Source: JAAYGD01 sp964609995
GTDB lineage: Bacteria; Bacillota_I; Bacilli_A; RF39; UBA660
Assembly (NCBI GenBank): GCA_964609995.1
Contig: CAZSTI010000002.1
Coordinates: forward strand, 1-54,676
Reading direction: 5' to 3'
Length of the DNA: 54,676 nucleotides
Every line of letters starts with the position of its first letter. Position 1 is the first letter of the stretch. The translations under genes and the position numbers were made by a program. Under the pieces are notes generated by a model. That model was not told the DNA's origin and made no database searches. It saw only the letters and a program-made list of their open reading frames with translations. Shown one piece after another: positions 16,875 through 23,691 of this stretch.

Positions 16875-17488
16875 TTTATTTGTATTTCTTCAATTATTTT
16901 TCTCACTTTTATTCTTATTCTTTGAATTGAACTATCTACAGATTTATAACTTTTATTAAGCAACTGAGATATTTCATTATAATCAAAGTTATTTATTTTC
17001 AAATCAAACACTTCTTTTTCAAGTGGAGTTAAAATAGAATATATTTTTTCAAAAAGCACTTTTTTTCCTTCCTTGTATTCATATAATTCACTAGGATTTG
17101 TACCTTTTTCAAAGAATATATCCAACAATGTATTTTCATCCTCATTAATTTTTTCATCTAATGAAACAGAATCATTTAATAAAGCATGTTTTTTTCTATT
17201 AGCTTTTTTTAATAAAGAAAATATTTGTCTTTCCATACATAAGTTTGCAAAGGTTTTAAATTGTGCGTTTTTTTCTTGATTAAAAGACGCTATCGCTTCG
17301 GATAATCCCAACATTCCTTCTTGATAAAGATCCTCGTATTCTAATCCCATTTTCTTTCCATATTTTAAATATTTTTTTGCTTTTAAATCAACTATAGGTT
17401 TGTACTTATCATATAATATATTAAGGGCATTCTCATCATTTTCTTCAACTAAATATATTAATTCATAATCATCTATATTTTTATACAA
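16871..17488 (-). CDS. Sigma-70 family factor, SigH-like
   Basis: Alternative RNA polymerase sigma factor of the sigma-H (sigma-30) group. 205 residues. Region 2 contains YEDLYQEGMLGLSEAIASFN and the -10-recognition stretch FKTFANLCMERQI; region 4 ends in a helix-turn-helix (YNEISQLLNKSYKSVDSSIQRIRIKVRK). The start is TTG at 17488 after AGGAGGTAAAA, a good site whose TAG is the rlmB stop. The position between rlmB and secE-nusG is that of sigH in B. subtilis, the main reason for the assignment. In sporulating bacilli SigH opens sporulation and competence; in Staphylococcus a homologue controls competence pilus genes. The regulon here is unknown; no spo0A or sporulation operon is in the window. 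Confidence 0.8.
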   Translation of the reverse strand: MYKNIDDYELIYLVEENDENALNILYDKYKPIVDLKAKKYLKYGKKMGLEYEDLYQEGMLGLSEAIASFNQEKNAQFKTFANLCMERQIFSLLKKANRKKHALLNDSVSLDEKINEDENTLLDIFFEKGTNPSELYEYKEGKKVLFEKIYSILTPLEKEVFDLKINNFDYNEISQLLNKSYKSVDSSIQRIRIKVRKIIEEIQIN

Positions 17489-17497
17489 TTTTACCTC

Positions 17498-18193
17498 CTA
17501 GTTTCTAAATTTTATTATTTCATAAATCATTATCCCGGCCGATACCGAAGCATTTAAACTATTAATTTTTCCTTTCATAGGTATTTTTACTACTGCATCA
17601 CACTTCTCTTTTGTGAGCCTACTTATTCCTTTTCCTTCATTACCAATAATTAGGGCCAAAGGATATATGTATTTTTGTTTATCATATAATTGGTCTGTAT
17701 CTAGAGAAGTTCCAATTATCCAATATCCGATTTCTTTTAATTTATCAATAGTATTATTTATATTTATAACTTTTACTATTTTTATATTATCTAGTGCACC
17801 CGAACTGGTTTTCATAACAGTTGAGTTAATATCGACACTTCTATCTTCGGGAATTATAATTCCATCTACTCCCGCCGCTTCGCAAGTTCTTATTATTGCA
17901 CCAAAATTATGTGTATCTTCCAGATGATCAAGAATTACTAAAAATCCTTTGTTATTAATTACTTCTTCTAAATCAAAATATTTGTAATCAGGTATATCCA
18001 TAATTATACCTTGATGGTTACCATTATCAATTTTAAACATTTCTTGTTTTGATTTGTAAATAACACTAATATTTCGTTTATTAATTTCATTCAACAAATT
18101 TTTGTCATTAAAATTATCATATAAATAGATTTTATTAATTTTTTTATTATTATTTAATAATTCTAAAGCAACATTCTTACCTATTACTATCAT
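17498..18193 (-). CDS. rlmB: 23S rRNA 2'-O-methyltransferase RlmB-like (SpoU/TrmH family)
   Basis: Knotted SPOUT methyltransferase, likely modifying a 23S rRNA guanosine (G2251 in E. coli). 231 residues. An N-terminal substrate-binding domain is followed by the SPOUT motifs HNFGAIIRTCEAAGVDGIIIP, LIIGNEGKGISRL and the C-terminal IPMKGKINSLNASVSAGIMIYE, whose NSLN-SxS is the motif 3 signature. The ATG at 18193 overlaps the mrnC stop by ATGA and has GGAG six bases upstream; an earlier in-frame ATG is less well placed. The mrnC-rlmB-sigH order is as in Bacillus, without yacP between. Confidence 0.92.
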   Translation of the reverse strand: MIVIGKNVALELLNNNKKINKIYLYDNFNDKNLLNEINKRNISVIYKSKQEMFKIDNGNHQGIIMDIPDYKYFDLEEVINNKGFLVILDHLEDTHNFGAIIRTCEAAGVDGIIIPEDRSVDINSTVMKTSSGALDNIKIVKVININNTIDKLKEIGYWIIGTSLDTDQLYDKQKYIYPLALIIGNEGKGISRLTKEKCDAVVKIPMKGKINSLNASVSAGIMIYEIIKFRN

Positions 18194-18561
18194 ATTAAAC
18201 TCCAAATATGGTTCATTATTTGATTATTTCTTTCAAAGTTTTGGTTCGTATAATGAAATCCAATCAACGCTTCTAAGGCAGTAGAATGTTTATAAGTCAA
18301 AATATCCGTGTTTTTTGGTTTAGAATTTGATTTAGAATTTCTGGCTCTTTTAACAATTTCAACTTCATCTTCGCTTAAATAATTGTTTTCAATCAAATGT
18401 TTTAAAAATAGTGCTTGAGACTTTGCACAAACATATTTTTTTGCTTCCTTTTGCAAATCGTTTACTTTGGATATGTTATTATTTATTAAATGATTTCTTA
18501 CATAAAGTTCATATACAGCATCTCCTATGTACGCTAAAACTAAGGAATTAAAATTATTCAT
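18190..18561 (-). CDS. mrnC: Mini-ribonuclease III
   Basis: RNase III-like nuclease lacking the dsRNA-binding domain; in Bacillus it trims both ends of 23S rRNA precursors. 123 residues, the usual small size. The RNase III signature appears as LAYIGDAVYELYVRNHL with the catalytic Asp, and STALEALIGFHY carries the second acidic cluster. ATG at 18561 follows GGTGAT. Overlaps rlmB by four bases. In B. subtilis cysS precedes it; here a DivIC-like gene does. Confidence 0.93.
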   Translation of the reverse strand: MNNFNSLVLAYIGDAVYELYVRNHLINNNISKVNDLQKEAKKYVCAKSQALFLKHLIENNYLSEDEVEIVKRARNSKSNSKPKNTDILTYKHSTALEALIGFHYTNQNFERNNQIMNHIWSLI

Positions 18562-18585
18562 TTATATCACCACAAATATAATAAC

Positions 18586-18617
18586 ACAAAAGTAAGAATA
18601 TTAATTCTTACTTTTGT
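18586..18617 (-). terminator. Long hairpin at the end of the divIC-like gene
   Basis: Perfect 13-bp stem ACAAAAGTAAGAA/TTCTTACTTTTGT (18586-18598 with 18605-18617), six-base loop, overlapping the divIC-like stop codon. The bases that follow in the minus-strand RNA are only partly U, so read-through into mrnC-rlmB is likely; it may be a leaky terminator or a processing site. Confidence 0.5.
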
Positions 18618-18892
18618 ATCTTTATTATGAATTCTCCCTCTTTAGAAAACAAATACTTTTCTCTTGCATATCTCGCAACATATTCCTCGTCGTTTAATTT
18701 GTTCATTTCATCTTCTAAATTCAACTTTTTATTCTTCGTTGAAACAAGAGTGTTTTCTAATTCTTTTTTTTCTTTATTAAGAGACATTACTCTACCTAAC
18801 ACAGTAATTATGCTACCAAACATTAAAGACAATATTAAAATAGAGAAAAATATTCTAATAATGCTTTTTTTAAATTTATGTTTTCTTTTCAT
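18608..18892 (-). CDS. Septum formation initiator, DivIC/FtsB family
   Basis: Small bitopic division protein that joins FtsL and DivIB at the septum. 94 residues. A basic cytoplasmic N-terminus (MKRKHKFKKS), one membrane helix (about residues 11-33), then a coiled coil and the family's C-terminal signature NDEEYVARYAREKYLFSKEGEFII. ATG at 18892 follows AAGGATG. It has its own promoter. In B. subtilis divIC lies upstream of tilS; here it has moved next to mrnC. FtsL has the same architecture but lacks this C-terminal motif. Confidence 0.88.
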   Translation of the reverse strand: MKRKHKFKKSIIRIFFSILILSLMFGSIITVLGRVMSLNKEKKELENTLVSTKNKKLNLEDEMNKLNDEEYVARYAREKYLFSKEGEFIIKIQK

Positions 18893-18916
18893 TAGTCAAC
18901 ACCCATCCTTGATAGG

Positions 18917-18945
18917 ATTTTAACATTCAAAAAATAGCATATCAA
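18917..18945 (-). promoter_or_regulatory. Promoter of divIC-like gene (and probably mrnC-rlmB-sigH-like)
   Basis: Minus-strand -35 TTGATA (18940-18945), 17-bp spacer, -10 TAAAAT (18917-18922), after the spoVG terminator. Confidence 0.6.
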
Positions 18946-18976
18946 TATATATATTATTAACTTTACTTAAATTAAC

Positions 18977-19000
18977 AAAAAAAAGAGTTTTATTCCTCTT
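18977..19000 (-). terminator. Terminator of spoVG
   Basis: Stem AAGAG/CTCTT (18983-18987 with 18996-19000), eight-base loop, followed by a run of U. It overlaps the last codons and stop of spoVG. Confidence 0.65.
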
Positions 19001-19280
19001 CTTCTACTTCTTCAGATTTAACATCCTCAGCTTTTTCGTATTCAGCAATAATTATTTCATTGAACATATCTCTTGTTTCTTGATTAATAGGATGAACTAT
19101 ATCTCTATAATCTCCCACAGCATTTCTTCGACTAGGCATTGCAACAAATGGACCATTATCACCTTCGATGATTTTAATGTCATGAATTGCAAAGCAATCG
19201 TCTATCAATATTGATACTATTCCTTTCATACGAGAATTTTCTTTTTCGATTTTACGAACATTTACTGATGTTATTTTCAC
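18990..19280 (-). CDS. spoVG: SpoVG family RNA/DNA-binding regulator
   Basis: Small nucleic-acid-binding protein, first found for its septation role in sporulation but widespread in non-sporulating Firmicutes as a global regulator. 96 residues. The family core is clear: MKGIVSILIDDCFAIHDIKIIEG and FVAMPSRRNAVGDYRDIVHPIN. The start is GTG at 19280 after AAAGGAGAGG; an ATG ten codons upstream lies before that site and has none of its own. The C-terminus is an acidic Glu-rich tail. Single-gene unit with its own promoter and terminator. In B. subtilis it also lies near the ori, downstream of purR. Confidence 0.95.
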   Translation of the reverse strand: MKITSVNVRKIEKENSRMKGIVSILIDDCFAIHDIKIIEGDNGPFVAMPSRRNAVGDYRDIVHPINQETRDMFNEIIIAEYEKAEDVKSEEVEEEE

Positions 19281-19314
19281 AAGCACCTCTCCTTTTGAAA
19301 CATATTTCAAGTTA

Positions 19315-19343
19315 ATAGTACATCATATTATTAAAAAAATCAA
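19315..19343 (-). promoter_or_regulatory. Promoter of spoVG
   Basis: Minus-strand -35 TTGATT (19338-19343), 17-bp spacer, -10 TACTAT (19315-19320), between rsmA and spoVG. Confidence 0.6.
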
Positions 19344-19352
19344 TATAAAATG

Positions 19353-20153
19353 TTAATATTTCCTTAAACATAATGAGTTTGATAAAAAAATAAAATCTTG
19401 AATAGATAATTGCTCAGCTCTTATGTTTTTAATATGCTTCCTTTTTAATAAGAGTTCTTCTATAAAATTATAATCATAATCAATTAGATTATTCTTTAAT
19501 ATTTTTCTTTTTTGTTTAAATGAATCCCTAACTAACTTATAAAAATGCTCTTCGTTAAAAGCTTTCTCTTGATTATTTTTTTTTGATAACTTTAATACAA
19601 TACTGTCTACATTTGGTTGGGGTACAAAGGATTGTCTTGAAACATTCATTATTTTTTTTACATCGTAATTATAATTTATAAAAACACTAAGTGAATTATA
19701 TGCTTTAGACTTTGGAACCGCATTAATTCTATCTCCAACTTCTTTTTGAACCATAATAATTATTCTGTAAACATCAATACCTTCATTAATTATTTTTTCT
19801 ATAATAGGTGTAGTAATATAATATGGAAGATTGGATATTATAAATAACTTATCGTATTTATATTTTTTTATGTCTTCAATAATGTCTCTTTTCAAAAAAT
19901 CATCATAAATAATTGTTAACTTTGGATTGCTAATTTCATTTAGATATTTTTCTAAATCTTTATCTATTTCATAACCCAAAACATATTCAAATTTGTTTGC
20001 TAGTTTTTTTGTTAATACTCCGGAACCACAACCGATTTCAATTACTAATGAATTTTCCTCAAAATCAGACAAATTAATAATTTTATCTATTAAATTCTCA
20101 TCTTTTATAAAATTTTGCCCAAATTTTTTTTTAAATTTATGATTGTATTTCAT
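19353..20153 (-). CDS. rsmA: 16S rRNA (A1518/A1519) dimethyltransferase
   Basis: KsgA/RsmA dimethylates two adjacent adenines in helix 45 of 16S rRNA late in subunit assembly; its loss gives kasugamycin resistance. 266 residues. Visible are the N-terminal KKKFGQNFIKDENLIDKI, SAM motif I VIEIGCGSGVLTKKL, the catalytic NLPYYITTPII and the C-terminal helical domain with FVPQPNVDS. The chosen ATG (20153) has GAGG four bases upstream and matches family N-termini; another ATG nine codons earlier lies in the preceding gene's terminator hairpin. In Bacillus the order is tatD-yabE-rnmV-ksgA; rnmV (RNase M5) is missing here. Confidence 0.95.
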   Translation of the reverse strand: MKYNHKFKKKFGQNFIKDENLIDKIINLSDFEENSLVIEIGCGSGVLTKKLANKFEYVLGYEIDKDLEKYLNEISNPKLTIIYDDFLKRDIIEDIKKYKYDKLFIISNLPYYITTPIIEKIINEGIDVYRIIIMVQKEVGDRINAVPKSKAYNSLSVFINYNYDVKKIMNVSRQSFVPQPNVDSIVLKLSKKNNQEKAFNEEHFYKLVRDSFKQKRKILKNNLIDYDYNFIEELLLKRKHIKNIRAEQLSIQDFIFLSNSLCLRKY

Positions 20154-20162
20154 TTTACCTCT

Positions 20163-20188
20163 AAAAATAAGAGACATCAAAGCCTCTT
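20163..20188 (-). terminator. Terminator of the 3D-domain gene
   Basis: Stem AAGAG/CTCTT (20169-20173 with 20184-20188), ten-base loop, followed by ATTTTT in the minus-strand RNA. It overlaps the stop of the 3D-domain gene and reaches into the region before rsmA. Confidence 0.55.
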
Positions 20189-20723
20189 ACCATCCATATC
20201 TTAACACTTCATATATTACATTAGATCTTCCAACTTGTTTTACTTCTTGTTCATCTTGAAAGCCGAAGGCTAGATCCATTAGTTTTCCTTTTATTGCACT
20301 CCCTCTATCTAATACAATTGCAAGAAAAGGTTCTTTATATATTTTTACTCCCGTTACCCTTACTACTGTTCCAAATGGAACGCTTCTATCGGCTGCTACA
20401 ATTCTTATTGTCCCGAAAGTTTTATCTTCATAATATATATTATTGTTTCTTATGTCATATCCCGAAGCGGTTACTCCAGAACATCCATAGCAATCAGCGC
20501 CATACGCAGTCATAGTTCCCTCATAAGTTTCAATTACTTCAAAAGTTTTCTTGGCATCCGTTACTTCAACTTTCTTTTCAACAACAACCAAATTATCTTT
20601 TTCAACAAAGTAATTATTTATCTTATATTCAATATTAGAAAAAAAACTGTATCTATAAGTTAATATAAACGCATTAAATAATACTATAATTCCTATTAAT
20701 GTAATTGAAATTATTTTCTTCAA
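20187..20723 (-). CDS. Secreted/membrane-anchored 3D-domain protein (YabE/YocH-like)
   Basis: Probable cell-wall-remodelling enzyme. 178 residues. One N-terminal membrane segment or uncleaved signal (about residues 5-23), a short linker and a C-terminal 3D double-psi beta-barrel: TMTAYGADCYGCSGVTASG, AADRSVPFGTVVRV, AIVLDRGSAIKGKLMDLAFGF, whose three Asp residues name the domain and are shared with lytic transglycosylase MltA. The start is TTG at 20723 after GAGGTGA. It lies between tatD and rsmA like B. subtilis yabE but lacks YabE's DUF348 and G5 domains. It has its own promoter and terminator. The substrate is presumed peptidoglycan. Confidence 0.85.
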   Translation of the reverse strand: MKKIISITLIGIIVLFNAFILTYRYSFFSNIEYKINNYFVEKDNLVVVEKKVEVTDAKKTFEVIETYEGTMTAYGADCYGCSGVTASGYDIRNNNIYYEDKTFGTIRIVAADRSVPFGTVVRVTGVKIYKEPFLAIVLDRGSAIKGKLMDLAFGFQDEQEVKQVGRSNVIYEVLRYGW

Positions 20724-20747
20724 TTTTCACCTCATAATACTATATTA

Positions 20748-20776
20748 ATAATATCATTTTTGTTGATTAAAGTCAA
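20748..20776 (-). promoter_or_regulatory. Promoter of the 3D-domain gene
   Basis: Minus-strand -35 TTGACT (20771-20776), 17-bp spacer, -10 TATTAT (20748-20753). The -35 lies within the last codons of tatD. Confidence 0.6.
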
Positions 20777-21512
20777 ATAATTGAGAGGTATTATCATATA
20801 TTTTTTTCTCTATTATATCGGAATCAAGCCCTTTAATTTCAGCTATTTTATCTATAATATTTTTTATATATAATGGTTTGTTTAATTGACCTCTATATGG
20901 CTCTGGAGTTAGATAAGGGGAATCGGTTTCAACAACTAAATAATCTATAGATATTTCTTTTATTATATCCTTAAGATTAGAATTTTTAAAAGTTAATACT
21001 CCTCCAATTCCTAAGTAATAACCCAATTTAACAAATGCATTTGCAACTTCAATTCCTTTACTAAAAGCATGGATAACTCCTTTTAGTTTATAATTTGAAA
21101 GAATATTCAATATATCTTCGGTTGCATCTCTATTATGTATTACAACTGAATAATTATTTTTTAAAGCTATATTTAATTGTCTTATAAACATATCTTTTTG
21201 ATTATCTTTGTTGTCTTTTATCCAATAATAATCAAGCCCAATTTCTCCTAAACCTACAATCTTATTATTTTTTAATTGTTCTTCTAATTCAAAATAATCA
21301 TTTTCTTTAATAGAATTAATTTCAGAAGGATGAAATCCAACTGTGCCATAAACATTTTTATATTTTTTTGTAAGTTCGATTACTTCTTTGTTTGATTTTG
21401 GATCTACTCCACTTACAATTAATATAATGTTCTCTTTTTCGATTTCCTCCATTAAAGCCTCAATATCATCATAATATTCATTAAAAATATGGCAATGGGT
21501 ATCAACAATCAT
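20754..21512 (-). CDS. tatD: TatD family metal-dependent deoxyribonuclease
   Basis: TIM-barrel metal hydrolase with 3'-5' exonuclease activity, linked to DNA repair and RNA quality control. 252 residues, standard. The metal ligands can be followed: DTHCHIF (HxH) at the N-terminus, the GEIGLDYYW glutamate, VIHNRDA and VIHAFSKG histidines, and the VETDSPYLTPEPYRG block at the C-terminus. ATG at 21512 follows GAGGAG. The tatD, 3D-domain, rsmA order matches tatD-yabE-ksgA in B. subtilis. There is a terminator between it and the membrane-protein gene upstream; I saw no clear promoter of its own, so expression may depend on read-through. Confidence 0.93.
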   Translation of the reverse strand: MIVDTHCHIFNEYYDDIEALMEEIEKENIILIVSGVDPKSNKEVIELTKKYKNVYGTVGFHPSEINSIKENDYFELEEQLKNNKIVGLGEIGLDYYWIKDNKDNQKDMFIRQLNIALKNNYSVVIHNRDATEDILNILSNYKLKGVIHAFSKGIEVANAFVKLGYYLGIGGVLTFKNSNLKDIIKEISIDYLVVETDSPYLTPEPYRGQLNKPLYIKNIIDKIAEIKGLDSDIIEKKIYDNTSQLFDFNQQK

Positions 21513-21521
21513 AAATCTCCT

Positions 21522-21551
21522 CTTAAAAAAAGCAATACTTAATATTGCTTT
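21522..21551 (-). terminator. Terminator of the small membrane protein gene
   Basis: Stem AAAGCAATA/TATTGCTTT (21529-21537 with 21543-21551), five-base loop, then a U-run. It abuts the stop codon at 21552. Confidence 0.8.
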
Positions 21552-21815
21552 TTATGAAAACAAACCGATTATATATTGAACGGGTTCGTAAAAAAATATT
21601 GCAAATGGATGCATGTCTGTAAATAAAGATCCCTCAACCATATTAAGTATATACGGTCCAACGAAATAATATGCTACTAAAAAAACTAATATTCTAATTG
21701 GAATATAATCTAGCTTAATAAGTTCTAACAAAATTGATACCAACTTGAAAACTATAGAAATTACAATTAATCCTACAATTATAGGTAATAATATATTTAT
21801 AAAAAAATCCACCAT
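21552..21815 (-). CDS. Small integral membrane protein of unknown function
   Basis: 87 residues, not recognised. Two strong hydrophobic helices (about residues 5-31 and 37-59), a short polar segment (NMVEGSLFTDMH) and a hydrophobic C-terminal stretch that could be a re-entrant or third helix (about 70-87). Charged residues are almost absent outside the loop KLDYIPIR. ATG at 21815 follows GGAGG. It has its own promoter and a strong terminator, so it is a single-gene unit between metG and tatD. A real gene is supported by its ribosome binding site, promoter, terminator and consistent reading direction; no function can be given. Confidence 0.75.
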   Translation of the reverse strand: MVDFFINILLPIIVGLIVISIVFKLVSILLELIKLDYIPIRILVFLVAYYFVGPYILNMVEGSLFTDMHPFAIFFYEPVQYIIGLFS

Positions 21816-21836
21816 ATTTATCCTCCAATATTAAAC

Positions 21837-21865
21837 ATTATAACAAAGTAATTTATTTATAACAA
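21837..21865 (-). promoter_or_regulatory. Promoter of the small membrane protein gene
   Basis: Minus-strand -35 TTGTTA (21860-21865), 17-bp spacer, extended -10 TGTTATAAT (core 21837-21842). It overlaps the metG stop region. Confidence 0.65.
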
Positions 21866-21868
21866 CCT

Positions 21869-23389
21869 TTATTCAATTCTATTAAATAATATATCTATTT
21901 TTTCCACCTTTATATTGTTTTCTAAATTGCCAAATGCATTAATTGAATCTAAAGAAACATTTGCTGTATTAAGGGATTTTAATATTTTTTCTGAAGTATC
22001 CGGCAAAAACGGTTTCAATAAAACACCAATAATTCTAATAGATTCTATAGTATTATATAATACAGTATTTAATCTATCAAAGTTTTCATTTTTTGCCAAA
22101 ATCCAAGGAGCTGTATCATCAATATATTTATTACACAATCTTGCTAGATCTATTATTTGAGATAAAGCCATACTAATATTAATATTTTCTATTGATTCTT
22201 CTACTTTAATAGGCATTTTTGATACTTCCTCAATAAATTTTTCATCTATTTCATTATTGTTTTCTATTTTATTTACAATTCCATCAAAATATTTTATTGA
22301 CATTGTAATAGTTCTATTTATTAAATTACCTAAAGTGTTTGCTAAATCTGAGTTTACTTTTTCCTTAATCAAATCTTTAGATATTAATCCATCACTTGTA
22401 ATAGGCATAGAACTCAATACATAATATCTAACTTGGTCTAAACCAAATTCATTAACTAATTCATCTGCATATAATACATTCCCTCTAGATTTGCTCATTT
22501 TTTCCTTATCAGAAATTAACCATTGATGTCCAAAAATAGTTTTAGGTAATTTTTCATTTAAAGCCATTAGTAATATTGGCCAATATATAGAATGAAATCT
22601 AAATATGTCTTTTCCAATTATTTGTAGATCGGCTGGCCAATATTTTTCGAATTTTTCGCCCTTATTATTTAAGTCATATCCCAAAAAAGTAATGTAATTT
22701 GAAAGAGCATCAATCCACACGTATATTACATTATTTTTATCAAAAGGAACTTTTACTCCCCATTCAAAAGTACTTCTTGTTACACATAAATCTTGTAAGC
22801 CTGGTTTAATAAAATTATTTATTATTTCATTTTTTCTAAAATCCGGTTGTAAAAATGTGGGGTTTTCCTCAATATATTTCAATAATTTTTCTGTGTAATT
22901 TGATAATTTTAAAAAATATGCTTCCTCTCTCTTTTTTTCTACAGTTCTTCCACAATCGGGACAATTTCCATTATTTAACTGAAGATCGGTATAAAAAGAC
23001 TCGCAAGGAATACAGTACCAACCCTCATAAACGTCTTTATAAATATCACCTTTATCATATAGTTTTTGAAATATTTGAGATACACTTTTCTTATGGTTTT
23101 CGTCTGAAGTTCTGACAAAAGCGTCATATGAAATATTTAACATATCATAATTTTCTTTCACTATATTTGAAATGTTGTCAACAAATTCTTGTTCTGATAC
23201 TTTGTTTTCCAAGGCTTTTATATGCACTTTTTCTCCGTGTTCATCAGTACCGGTTTGAAAATATACATCAAATCCTTTTAATCGTTTATATCTTGCAATA
23301 CAATCAGCCAAAACAACTTCATATACATTGCCTATATGAGGTTTCCCCGAAGCATACGCAATCGCAGTAGTTATATAATATTTTTCCAT
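21869..23389 (-). CDS. metG: Methionyl-tRNA synthetase, short form
   Basis: Class I synthetase charging initiator and elongator tRNA(Met). 506 residues. Visible are the HIGN motif (GKPHIGNVYEV), a CP-domain knuckle with CxxC pairs (CIPCES and CPDCG), the KMSKSRGN loop and the helical anticodon-binding domain with WILAKNE. It stops there: the C-terminal OB-fold tRNA-binding domain present in the roughly 660-residue Bacillus enzyme is absent. ATG at 23389 follows AGGAGG. A Met-type T-box leader precedes it. Location next to tatD is as in B. subtilis (metS-tatD), with an extra small membrane gene between. Confidence 0.96.
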   Translation of the reverse strand: MEKYYITTAIAYASGKPHIGNVYEVVLADCIARYKRLKGFDVYFQTGTDEHGEKVHIKALENKVSEQEFVDNISNIVKENYDMLNISYDAFVRTSDENHKKSVSQIFQKLYDKGDIYKDVYEGWYCIPCESFYTDLQLNNGNCPDCGRTVEKKREEAYFLKLSNYTEKLLKYIEENPTFLQPDFRKNEIINNFIKPGLQDLCVTRSTFEWGVKVPFDKNNVIYVWIDALSNYITFLGYDLNNKGEKFEKYWPADLQIIGKDIFRFHSIYWPILLMALNEKLPKTIFGHQWLISDKEKMSKSRGNVLYADELVNEFGLDQVRYYVLSSMPITSDGLISKDLIKEKVNSDLANTLGNLINRTITMSIKYFDGIVNKIENNNEIDEKFIEEVSKMPIKVEESIENINISMALSQIIDLARLCNKYIDDTAPWILAKNENFDRLNTVLYNTIESIRIIGVLLKPFLPDTSEKILKSLNTANVSLDSINAFGNLENNIKVEKIDILFNRIE

Positions 23390-23399
23390 AGCATCCTCC

Positions 23400-23596
23400 T
23401 AATAAAAAAACTATAAATTTAAGGACGAATAATCGCGGTACCACCTTAATTCATAGTATTCTATGCACTCATTTCTTTAACGCAGAAATACGTTTGACTC
23501 CAAAACCATTTTCAATAATATCCTTATACTTGTTTCACCAAACCAAGCTCTCTACAATAATTTTTATTATTTACTTGTTTCTTCAATGTCATTTAT
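23400..23596 (-). ncRNA. T-box leader of metG
   Basis: The gap between mfd and metG (302 bp) holds a T-box riboswitch on the minus strand. The T-box sequence AAGGTGGTACCGCG is perfect (about 23437-23455). Its flanks can form either the antiterminator or a terminator whose 3' arm ends in a seven-U run near 23405. Stem I begins with AGAGAGC, and an AUG triplet (23507-23509) after GAAA is in the expected place for the specifier codon, so uncharged tRNA(Met) should switch metG on. The remainder of the gap upstream is promoter and the mfd 3' flank. Confidence 0.9.
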
Positions 23597-23602
23597 TTAT
23601 AA

Positions 23603-23630
23603 ATTATATCATTTATACAATGATTGTCAA
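23603..23630 (-). promoter_or_regulatory. Promoter of the metG T-box transcript
   Basis: Perfect TTGACA (23625-23630), 16-bp spacer, perfect TATAAT (23603-23608) on the minus strand, just before the T-box stem I. Confidence 0.85.
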
Positions 23631-23691
23631 TTAAAAATCACTATAAGGAACCTCTATTATTTACTTAATAACGTCATTTTATATAAATTAT

